From: Puccinellia tenuiflora
Taxonomy: Eukaryota; Streptophyta; Magnoliopsida; Poales; Poaceae
Assembly (NCBI GenBank): GCA_012064385.1
Contig: QRDG01001830.1
Coordinates: 181,142 to 245,141 of the forward strand
Reading direction: 5' to 3'
DNA length: 64,000 bases
Under the pieces are notes generated by a model. It was not told where the DNA came from. It worked only from the letters and a program-made list of their open reading frames with translations, and did not search any database. Every line of letters begins with the position of its first letter. The stretch's first letter is position 1. Shown piece by piece: positions 1 to 9,703 of this stretch. The position numbers and the translations under genes were made by a program.

Positions 1-583
1 TTGCTTGCAACTTAATACCGATGGGTGACATGCTGGAGAGCGATCCCTAGGTGGATTTTTAGTCATAGATGCAGTTGGATTATGGTCTATGTATGTTTGA
101 CATGATGCCTACATGAATATTACACATGAATTCTCTATAGCATAGCTAGATTAAGTTTGTGTCACAACTCTATCAATTGCACATCTGTAATTTGTTTACC
201 CATCATGTTTGCATTTTATCTTCAAGAGAGACACCACTAGTGAACTTATGGCCCCCAGTCCATCTTTTTACATTGATGACAACCCCGTTTACTTGCTTTT
301 CACCATCACTTGCTCGCTGGTCCGTTTCCATAATTTGCCCTTTTCACTATAAGATTTAATCCCTTTGTTTTCAGCAGACCGGGAAGATTGACAACCTTCC
401 TAGTTGCTTCGGCAAAGTGAATTGTTCGAGTGTGTGCAGATCCGAGCCTTGAAATACCTTGTTGGAGACCTCCAAGTCGTACTGGTTCGGTAACCTTGGT
501 TCTTAACTGAGAGAAAAACTTGTTGCTCGCTACATCCTACACCTTCCTCTTGGGGTGACCACTAACGATTAATCACTACATCA
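1..583 (+). mobile_element. Diverged gypsy LTR, 3' portion
   Basis: This stretch follows, in order, the last ~500 bases of the LTR seen intact at 12513-14112. Shared landmarks are the CTTGCAACTTAATACCG block, the CATCTTTTTACATTG block and the final CTTGGGG block. It ends in ACATCA near 583, as other LTR copies end in ATCA(GCA). It is clearly more diverged than the other copies, so it is an older or different subfamily. The LTR start lies left of the window. Confidence 0.6.
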
Positions 584-1003
584 TTGTAGCCATCATGAGG
601 GCATCAAGGGCTCGCTCTGGGAGAAGGGATGCAGCCAAATTCCAATAATCGGGGTGGCGGACGGGATCCACATCATCATCATAGGATCCTTTGGCCCCAC
701 CAACATTGTCGAGAGTGTCGATTTGGGGTTTGTTTGAGCAGGCGTTGAAGGTTCATGATCATCAAGCAAAAAAGGGCAGGCCCGATCAATCTCGAACAGG
801 AGGATGCGAGGTATGTCGAAAACTTGGTTCAGAGATGGGGAGTGGATGCCTCTTCTTCCAACGCGGGAGAGAAGCTCTAAACGTATAATTTGGGGACAGT
901 TGCGGAAAAGGAGTGCTTGAGGAGGGCCCAGCAGTACAGTGCGAGGGGTTGGAGAGCCAGCTGTAGGTTTCAGGATAAGGACATAGAAAGAATTGTCCGT
1001 AGC
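584..1003. other. Unassigned stretch, possibly degenerate retroelement interior
   Basis: It follows directly after the LTR end and stops where a minus-strand LTR begins at 1004. Broken frames at 800-1000 (for example one reading AEKECLRRAQQYSARGW) look like remnant coding sequence, perhaps the start of a gypsy interior. No diagnostic motif and no primer-binding site is visible. I do not recognise it. Confidence 0.3.
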
Positions 1004-1854
1004 ATGAACCCACTATCTAGCATAAATACCCTCTCTTGGAGATACACACAATCACTTGGCCAAAGTAACTACGCACATCAGAGAGCATGCAAGAACATAA
1101 ATAACTCATATAAGAATCATGCACAATCTGAACATAACTTCATAATCCATCGGATCCCAGCAAACACATCACATAGCATTACAATAATCGATCTTGATCA
1201 TGTTAGGCAGCTCACAAGATCATAAGACATGAAGCACAAGAGAGAGAGGGACTACCAACTAGCTACTGCCATGGACCCGTAGTCCAAGGTGAGACTACTC
1301 ACAAATCATCCCGGAGGAAGGCATGACGATGAAGAGCCCTCCGGGATCGATCTCCCCTCTGGCAGAGTGCCGGGATCAGCTTTAGATTGGACCCCGAACT
1401 AGGGTTTTCGGTGACGGCGCGTCGGGATCGAGTTTTTCGGAAAATAATGGCCGCCTCGACGTTTTCAGGTCAGATAGCAATATATAGGCGTCGGAGGGGG
1501 CCGAGGAGGTGCCCCACGTGCAGGGGCGGGCCCCACCCACGGGTGGCCCCCAGGCCACGGCAGCAGGCCGCCCCTGGCCTGTGGGTGGCCCCCATGGGCT
1601 GCCCTTTGTTGTCCTGGTGCCTTCCGTCGAGTAAAAATTCCTCGTAAATTTTCGTCCAATTCCGAGAATATTTCCAGAAGTAAATTTCTAAAACAAAAAG
1701 ATAGCAAAAACAGGTAACTGGCACTAGGCATCTTGGCAATAGTTTTGTCCGACAAAATGCATAAAAATGATATAAATGACAGTAAAAACATATGACAATA
1801 TCACAAAACTAGCATGGATCACTAAAAAATTATAGATACGTTTGAGACATATTA
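1004..1854 (-). repeat. 3' LTR remnant of the minus-strand gypsy element
   Basis: It matches the reverse complement of roughly the first 850 bases of the LTR at 12513-14112, including the GC-rich block near 1480-1620 and the GATCGATCTCCC block near 1345. The LTR start is at 1854. It is broken at 1004, where unrelated sequence begins. Confidence 0.75.
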
Positions 1855-4329
1855 GCATCCCCAATCTTAACTCCTACTCGTCCTCGAGTAGGTAAGTGAT
1901 AACAAATAATTTTTGATGAGACATGCGACCAACACATTCTTGATCAAGGTAGTGATGTAAATCAAAGGATGTTGAATGAAGAGATAGAAAACAATTGTCT
2001 ATAATTGATAGCAAGAAAGCAATGAATAAACAAGTTGAATCATCCAAGCAAAACCTTTCATAAATAGTATGTCAAAGACATGAAAACAATGTGATCAACA
2101 TATTTGACTAATTCACAAGGATAATAATTCCATGACAAAAGTGTTTGAAATCAACACAAAGGAAGATGTAAGCATTAGCAAAGAGCTTCAACTTCCAACG
2201 GCTTATCTTATAGATAAAGTCAATATAAAGATTCATGTTTAATCTTGATAATGTAATATGCTCAATGATACCCAGGGTCAATGCTAGATGTTTGCTTTTG
2301 TGGAGATAGAAGGAAAAAGGGAAAACTGACTCAACATTAAAAGTAAAAGAAAGGCCCTTCGCAGAGGGAAGCAGGGATTAGTCATGTGCTAGAGCTTTTT
2401 GGTTTTTAAAACAGAAGTAAAATGATTTTGAGGTATGCATGCTTTCGTCAACGACTTCACAACAGAGAAACTATCTAGTCCCTCATGACAAGCAAGGTTT
2501 TTAGACTTGTGAGAGCAGCTGATTCTTAGAAGAGCGAGTACGCTCTTCTTTCTCCTTGGTTTCACCACTGTCCAAATGTTTGGGCTGATTTCTCAGATTT
2601 GCATTGCGCGGAGGAGAATTGTGAGTTATATTTATATTTTTGCTTAAGATGCTCTCGGGTTGATTCAAGTGAAGACGTAATCCATCAACACCGGGTGAAA
2701 GGGGGGAAATGACCTCGCTTGTCACAAGTTATATCTAGCTCTCTACTGCTCCCTCATGAGCTTAAAAACAGAGGCACAAAGAAGAAGTATTTTGAATTTT
2801 TAAAGGTAGCACATGACAAATTTACTTGGAATGGTAGGAAATACCATGCATAGGTAGATATGGTGGACTGAGCTGGCAAGAAAGTTTGGCTTTGGGGATT
2901 GGATGCACGAGTGAACCGTACACTCAGTACGAATTTTTTTAGGCTTAGCAAAAAGGATGTTTGAAGCAAACATCTAACAATAACCGGTAACAGAACAACA
3001 TAAGACATTTACCGGTCATAACCATAAAAACTCTACACCGTCTCCCTTGTTGACCAAACAATTCTTTTGATGGAAAGATTAGCACTATGAATTAACAACT
3101 ATGAAAAACCACACAATTTCAAGCTTTCAACCATATTTCTTTACTAATCAATTCCACTCAAATAACCAGCAAGTTTAAGCATTCAACTGAACATCTCAAA
3201 ACAATTGAGAAGCATCAAGTATCCACACCATGATCTACAAAACTATGCAGGCTTTTCATTTTATTCTATCATCACACAAACAGCATTTTGTCGCATTGAC
3301 AATTCAAGCAATTTTTCAACAACAACTCTCCAACAAGTATAAGTGAAGAACAAGAGAGTTTAACTTAACAACTAGCAGCTCGAAACAAGATAAAAGCTAA
3401 AAGCGAGAGCTTACTAGAAAATAGACAGTAGCTAAGAATACTCAAAAAGATATAAGCGAAGCAAAGGAGTATTCAAACGAAAAAGCGGAGCGTGTCTCTC
3501 TCCCACACAAATAAAGCTAGGATCCAACAAATATATGACCAGCAAACAAACAAACAAAACTGAAAGTAAAAAAAGACGATCCAAGCATAGCACATAATAT
3601 GTAAAGTGATAAAAACGAAGTTCAACGAAGACGACCTTATGATAGTCGATGAAGATGAGGGGATGCCTTGGGCATCCCCAAGCTTTGACTCTTGATAGTT
3701 CTTGATATTCAGAGGGGGTGCCATGGGGGCATCCCCAAGCTTGAGCTTTGATCCATCCTCGATTTCTTCATATTCCTCTCCTTTGGAACTTAAAAACTCC
3801 CTTCACACAAAACTTCTCATAATTTGATTAGAGGGTTAGTGCTCATAAATTAAAATGCACATGTGTTCAATTCATGACAAATTGCAAACAAACTTCATTA
3901 GACATTAGCTACTGTTTACTAAGCCTCAATGTGACACTCCACCCTAGAGTATCACATATGACGATGGTAAAGAGACAAATGCAAAATAAAAGCAGAATCT
4001 GTCAAAATCTGAACAGTTTGTAAAGATCAAAATTTTCAAGGAACTTCTGCAGCTCAAATAAAAAAACTTAAAACTAACGAAAGATAGATAAAAGAATCAG
4101 GCTTGCTGTCAAACATTATCAGAAAATATAAAATTCTGGCGATTTTAGTATTTTCGTGCAACAGGTGCACATAATCTGTTTTTGGAAAGCAACACAATAC
4201 CTCGCACTTTCAATGCATTAGAGGCTAAACTTGGCACAAAAAACCAAAAGAAAAAGATACAATGAAGTTGCTACAGAGGTAATAACTTCATGACTCAAGA
4301 AAATCAAAAATCAAACTGAAAATAAAAGA

Positions 4330-4385
4330 TGGGTTGCCTCCCAACAAGCGCTTTTCTTTAACGCCTTTTAGCTAGGCGCAATGTC
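4330..4385 (-). other. Conserved 3' untranslated motif of the gypsy family
   Basis: On the minus strand it reads GCGCCTAGCTAAAAGGCGTT, continues with a CTTGTTGGGAGGCAACCCA block, and occurs again at 9650-9703 in the plus-strand element. CGCCT and AGGCG can pair around a 7-base loop. It marks the end of the coding part in two elements with unrelated ORFs, so it is probably a packaging, RNA-stability or termination signal; the role is inferred. Confidence 0.5.
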
Positions 4386-4390
4386 AAAAA

Positions 4391-5044
4391 TCAAGTTTTT
4401 TTGGGATCAAAGGCATTATTATCTTTCAAGCAAATACTAGCAAATTTATCATAGATGCATTGGATATTACCAATATAGGGCTGAGAATCACCCTTCTCCT
4501 TTCTCTTTGGTTGACTGCTGTCATCAAATAGGTTTTGGGGAGCAATCCAACCAAAATTGTCTTCCAATGCATCGGCCATCCCTAGGAGCTTAAATGGTAC
4601 AAAAAATTCAAATTTCTCCTTTACCTCCGTGTTTCGAGTGTACTTCCTTAGATTTTCATCCCTAACATCCAAAGAATAGTGAATATTAGGATATGAACCA
4701 AGAGCACCATAACGAGCAAATATTTTCCTAGCTTCTTTAACTATATCATCAAATTCATGGAGAAGAGTTTCTAATACAAAATCTTTTTCCTCTCCTCTCT
4801 CCATGCTATCAAGCTTAAGAAACATTTGCTGTAGTATAGGATTTAAATTAACAAACCTCTTCTCTAGACGAGCTACCAAACAAGATATGGCGGAATCATA
4901 ACTATCAGTTAGCTCAACTATTGATCTTTTATCATGAGTATAGAGTTTGCTAACGAAAGTGAGGAATTCTTCAATATTATCTTTTCCAACAACATCCCCA
5001 CTTCCTACCTTAACATCTTTCATACCAAAACTAGAAGGGAACAT
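4391..5044 (-). CDS. 217-aa ORF of unknown function in the non-autonomous gypsy element
   Basis: I do not recognise this protein. The frame is open from 5275, but I chose the ATG at 5044. It sits at the end of a leader shared with the neighbouring element, whose gag ATG (7704) is at the matching place. The product is rich in Lys, Glu and Asp and probably mostly helical, with no zinc knuckle, no aspartic protease motif and no polymerase motif. The C-terminal third has a W-I-A-P-Q-N segment and a KRKEK basic patch. The stop is followed at once by the family's conserved 3' motif (4330-4385). The frame is intact although both LTRs are truncated, which suggests recent movement or selection on the family. 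It may be a packaging or RNA-binding helper; that is a guess. Confidence 0.55.
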   Translation of the reverse strand: MFPSSFGMKDVKVGSGDVVGKDNIEEFLTFVSKLYTHDKRSIVELTDSYDSAISCLVARLEKRFVNLNPILQQMFLKLDSMERGEEKDFVLETLLHEFDDIVKEARKIFARYGALGSYPNIHYSLDVRDENLRKYTRNTEVKEKFEFFVPFKLLGMADALEDNFGWIAPQNLFDDSSQPKRKEKGDSQPYIGNIQCIYDKFASICLKDNNAFDPKKT

Positions 5045-5211
5045 AGCTACTAGATAAAAGATAAACAAAACTGAAATAAAGATTACACTAATTTTTTTGG
5101 GTTTTAAAATTTTGAAACAGGAAAATAAACTAAATGAGATATAAAGCAAGCAAGACAAAAACAAAGTAAAGAGATTGAGAGTATGAGACTCCCCTTGATG
5201 TAGCTCCAAAG

Positions 5212-5229
5212 TCCCCAGCAACGGCACCA
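5212..5229 (-). other. Primer-binding site (tRNA-Asp type)
   Basis: On the minus strand this reads TGGTGCCGTTGCTGGGGA, two substitutions from TGGCGCCGTTGCCGGGGA, which is complementary to the 3' end of plant tRNA-Asp as I recall it. It lies 10 bases after the LTR end at 5240, as expected for the start of minus-strand DNA synthesis. Confidence 0.75.
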
Positions 5230-5239
5230 GAAAAGAGTT

Positions 5240-7511
5240 TGCTGCTGTATTAAAATAAGTTGGGTGGTGCCCCAAGCGAAGGCAGAATTGCAGCTAGTAG
5301 CAGTTTTCCCTCGCTTAACGAACCGAGGTTTATCGAACCAGTAGGACTTTGAAATCAACAACGAGGTGAATGTTGAAGATCTCTGGCGCTTGACCTTCAA
5401 CGGACGTGGACCTGCACAGACTCAACCAAAATACTTTGCCCCCAACGGCGGAAAGGTTGTGAATCTTTCCGGTCTCGCAGAAAACAAAGCGGTTAATTGT
5501 ATGATGAAATATGAAAAGTGACCAGAGGAGTAATGATGATTAAAAGCAGGTAAATGAGGTTGTAAACGATGTAAAAAGATGGACCGGGGGCCATGGGTTC
5601 ACTAGTGGAGTCTCTCAAGTAAATAAAATATGCATGTGATAGGTGAACGAATTACAGCTAGGCAATTGACAAGATCATGACACAAACCCAATTTAGCTAT
5701 GACAAAAAGGACATTATAATATTTATGGAGGCATCACGAAAAGGAATAAAGACCGTTGAGTCCAACTGCGTCATTGTCTAAAAAGTCCACCGTGGGATCG
5801 CTATCCTGCCTGTCACCCAACGGTATTAAGTTGCAAGCAATAGACAATTGCATTAAGTAAAGTGCAAGAAGTAAGCAATACTAATATCAAAAGAGACATT
5901 AACACCGCTATTTTACCCTTAGTAGCAACAGCACACCCTCGCCCTTAGACGTTTCTGTCACTCATGCCCAGGAACAAAAGGGGGTATGAACCCACTATCT
6001 AGCATAAATACCCTCTCTTGGAGATACACACAATCACTTGGCCAAAGTAACTACGCACATCGGAGAGCATGCAAGAACATAAATTACTCATATAAGAATC
6101 ATGCACAATCTGAACATAACTTCATAATCCATCGGATCCCAGCAAACACATCACATAGCATTACAATAATCGATCTTGATCATGTTAGCCAGCTCACAAG
6201 ATCATAATACATGAAGCACAAGAGAGAGAGAGAGAGACTACCAACTAGCTACTGCCATGGACCCGTAGTCCAAGGTGAGACTACTCACAAATCATCCCGG
6301 AGGAAGGCATGACGATGAAGAGCCCTCCGGGATCGATCTCCCCTCCGACAGAGTGCCGGGATCAGCTTCAGATTGGACCCCGGCAGTGCCGGCACTCTGC
6401 CGGAGGGGAGATCGATCCCGGAGGGCTCTTCATCGCCATGCCTTCCTCCGGGATGATTTGTGAGTAGTCTCACCTTGGACTACGGGTCCATGGCAGTAGC
6501 TTGTTGGTAGTCTCTCTCTCTTGTGCTTCATGTCTTATGATCTTGTGAGCTGCCTAACATGATCAAGATCGATTATTGTAATGCTATGTGATGTGTTTGC
6601 TGGGATCCGATAGATTATGATGTTATGTTCAGATTGTGCATGATTCTTATATGAGTTATTTATGTTCTTTCATGCTCTCTGATGTGTGTAGTTACTTTGG
6701 CCAAGTGATTGTGTGTATCTCCAAGAGAGGGTATTTATGCTAGATAGTGGGTTCATGCCCCCTTTTGTTCCTGGGCACGAGTGACCGAAACGTCTAAGGG
6801 CGAGGGTGTGCTGTTGGTACTAAGGGTAAAACAGCGGTGTTAATGTATCTTTTGATATTAGTATTGCTTACTTCATGCACTTTACTCAATGCAATTGTCT
6901 GTTGCTTGCAACTTAATACCGTTGGGTGACATGTTGGATAGCGATCCCACGGTCGAATTTTTAGACAAGGACGCAGTTGGACTCAACGGTCATTGTTCCT
7001 CGTCATGATGCCTCCATAAATATTATCATGTCCTTTTTGTAATAGATAAATTGGGTTTGTGTCATGATCTTGTCAATTGCCTAGCTGTAATTCGTTCACC
7101 CATCACATGCATATTTTATTTAGTTGAGAGAATCCACTAGTGAACCCATGGCCCCCGGTCCATCTTTTTACATTGTTTACAACCTCATTTACTTGCTTTT
7201 AATTATCATTATTCCTCTGGTCACTTTTCATATTTTATCTATTTCATCATACAATTAACCGCTTTGTTTTCTGCGAGACCGGAAAGATTGACAACCTTTC
7301 CACCGTTGGGGGCAAAGTATTTTGGTTGAGTGTGTGCAGGTCCACGTCTGTTGAAGGTCAAGCACCAGAGATCTTCAACATTCACCTCATTGTTGATTTC
7401 AAAGTCCTACTGGTTCGATAAACCTCAGTTCGTTAAACGAGGGAAAACTGCTACTAGCTGCAATTCCGCCTTCGCTTGGGGCACCACCCAACTTATCAAT
7501 ATCTAACATCA
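5240..7511. repeat. Palindrome of two head-to-head truncated LTRs
   Basis: The left arm (5240-6385) is the LTR on the minus strand and the right arm (6389-7511) is the same LTR on the plus strand. They meet around 6385-6389 with almost no spacer. Both lack the first ~450 bases of the LTR, so both breaks fall close to the same internal point, near the GGCACTCTGCCGGAGGGG block. Arms are ~1.1 kb and look about 95% alike by eye. The two 5' LTRs share a junction without intervening host DNA. Confidence 0.85.
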
Positions 7512-7521
7512 AGCAGTTTTC

Positions 7522-7539
7522 TGGCGCTGTTGCCGGGGA
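7522..7539 (+). other. Primer-binding site (tRNA-Asp type)
   Basis: Reads TGGCGCTGTTGCCGGGGA, one substitution from the complement of plant tRNA-Asp, ten bases after the LTR end region. Confidence 0.8.
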
Positions 7540-7703
7540 CTTTGGAGCTACAACAAGGGGAGTCTCATAATCTCAATCTCTTTACTTTGTTTTTGTCTTG
7601 GTTGCTTTATATCTCGTTTAGTTTATTTTCCTGTTTCAAAATTTTAAAACCCAAAAAATTAGTGTAGTCTTTATTCCCGTCTTGTTATTTTATCTTATCG
7701 TTA

Positions 7704-9584
7704 TGTCTTCTACAGAAAACACCAAGTTGTGTGACTTTACTCGCACTAATAACAATGATTTCATATGCTCTCCAATTGCTCCACCCGCTACTAAAGCGGA
7801 ATCTTACGAAATTAAACATGCCTTGCTAAATCTTGTTATGAAAGAGCAATTTTCTGGTGCTAGTACTAAATAACTTTGTTGAGTTATGTGATATGCAAAA
7901 GTATAAAGAGGTAGAAAGTGACATCATAAAACTGAAACTTTTCCCTTTCTCTTTGAGAGGGAGAGCAAAAGAATGGTTATTGTCTTTGCCTAAAAATAGC
8001 ATTGATTCTTGGATTAAATGCAAAGATGCTTTTATTGGAAACTATTATCCACCTGCTAAATTCATACAACTGAGGAGTAATGTTATGAAATTTAGAAAAT
8101 TTGATAATGAACATGTTTCTCAAGCTTGGGAGAGAATGAAATCTATGGTTAAGAATTGTCCCACACATGGATTAACTATGTGGATGATTATCCAAACTTT
8201 TTATGCAGGTTTGAATTTTTCTTCAAGGAACCTTTTGGACTCGGCCGTGGGAGGCACCTTCATGTACACAACATTAGGTACAGCAACTAAACTCTTGGAT
8301 GAGATGATGACAAATTATTCACAATGGCACACCGAACGAGCTCCAAGTGGTAAGAAGGTAAATTCTGTCGAGGAAATCTCCTCTTTGAGTGATAAGGTTG
8401 ATATGATTATGTCTATGCTTGTTACCAATCAGTCTAATATTGATCCTAATAATGTTCCACTTTCTTCATTAATTTCCCAAGAAAAGGATCAAGTTGATGT
8501 TAATTTTCTTAACAGAAACAACTTCAACAATAATGCTTATCGAAATAATTTTGGTAGTAACAACTATAAGCCTTATCCTCCCAATAATGGCAACTTTTAT
8601 GGTAATTCCTATGGTAATTCTTATAATCCTAATAAGAATGTGTCCTCTGATCTTGAAAATGTTTTAAAGGAATTTATCAGTTCGCAAAAAGCTTTTAACA
8701 AAACTGTTGAAGAGAAGTTGGAAAAACTGGATAGTCTAGTCTCTAAAGTAGACGTTCTTGCTCATGATGTTGAAATTTTGAAAATTAGAAGCACTCCAAA
8801 TCAAGACAAACATACTGAATCTTTAAATGCTATCTCTCTTCAAATTAATGAAAATGAAAGGATGATGGCTCTCTTGAAAGCTAGGTGGGCTAGAGAGGCT
8901 GAAGAAGCTAGAATTGCTGAAATGAATAGGAAAACTGTAAAAGTTTATACTATCCAAACCACTAAAGAGGATCCTCCTAGTTTATTTAAAGATGATGAAA
9001 TTGATTTTGATAATTTCAATCTTACTGAAGTCATTAAGTTCCTACAAAAACTTGCTAAGACACCGGATGCTAGTAAAATAAATCTTGCCTTTACCAAACA
9101 CATTACCGATGCTCTTATCAAGGCTAGGGAAGAAAAACTAAAGCTTGGAACCTCTATCCCTAGGAAGTTATAAGATGGTTGGGAACCCACTATTAATATG
9201 AATATAAATGACTTTGATCGCAATGCTTTATGTGATCTTGGTGTAAGTGTTTCTGTTATGCCTAAAAGTTTCTATAATACGCTTGATTTAAATCCTTTGG
9301 AAGAGTGCTATTTAAATGTTCATCTTGCTGATTCTTCTAAAAATAAACCTTTGGGTAGAGTTGATGATGTCCTTATTGTTGTTAATGATAATTATGTTCC
9401 CGTTGATTTTATTGTTATGGATATTGAGTGCAATGCTTCTTGTCCTATTATTTTGGGAAGACCGTTTTTGAGAACTGTTGGTGCTATTATTGATATGAAA
9501 GAGGGAAATATAAGGTTTCAGTTCCCCCTTAAAAAAGGGATGGAACACTTCCGTAGAAAGATAAAGAAGCTTCCTTTTGAATAA
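7704..9584 (+). pseudogene. gag-protease of the plus-strand gypsy element, broken
   Basis: The ATG at 7704 opens a frame that shifts at about 7857-7873, apparently through a small deletion. It then continues as a retrotransposon gag domain (about 7870-8330, with the stretch LRGRAKEWLLSLP), an Asn/Tyr-rich segment (8520-8640) and a coiled-coil-like Lys/Glu-rich part. A TAA at 9171-9173 interrupts the same frame. After it comes the aspartic protease part (9198-9584), with ALCDLGVSVSVMP around the catalytic Asp and IILGRPFLRT as the second conserved block. The D-L-G form is usual for Athila-like plant gypsy proteases. Gag would form the particle and the protease would mature it. One frameshift plus one nonsense codon make this copy unlikely to give a full product. 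Confidence 0.85.
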
Positions 9585-9649
9585 ATCATAAGGTCAAGCT
9601 ATGCTCTTGATGTTGCAAAGGCCTCCGAAAAAACTTGATATTTGGCATT

Positions 9650-9703
9650 GCGCCTAGCTAAAAGGCGTTAAAGAAAAACGCTTGTTGGGAGGCAACCCAT
9701 CTT
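9650..9703 (+). other. Conserved 3' untranslated motif of the gypsy family
   Basis: Same motif as at 4330-4385: GCGCCTAGCTAAAAGGCGTT followed by a CTTGTTGGGAGGCAACCCA block. It lies ~65 bases after the protease stop and marks the switch from variable coding cassette to shared 3' region. Confidence 0.5.

Larger units (their letters stand above)
1004..6385 (-). mobile_element. Non-autonomous Ty3/gypsy element (minus strand), Sabrina/WHAM-like
   Basis: Read on the minus strand, a 5' LTR remnant (6385 down to 5240) is followed by a primer-binding site, a leader, one ORF (5044-4391), a long 3' untranslated part and a 3' LTR remnant (1854-1004). The interior ends at 1855 with the TTGGGGATGC motif next to an LTR start whose TG has become TA. 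The 5' LTR lacks its first ~450 bases and the 3' LTR lacks its last ~750. No protease, reverse transcriptase, RNase H or integrase is present. The element could therefore have moved only with enzymes from relatives. The family name is an impression; gypsy assignment rests on shared LTR, leader and 3' region with the neighbour that carries gag-protease. Confidence 0.75.

Noticed and set aside
6275..6473. Two near-identical 62-codon frames on opposite strands
   Set aside because: They are the two arms of the LTR palindrome centre.
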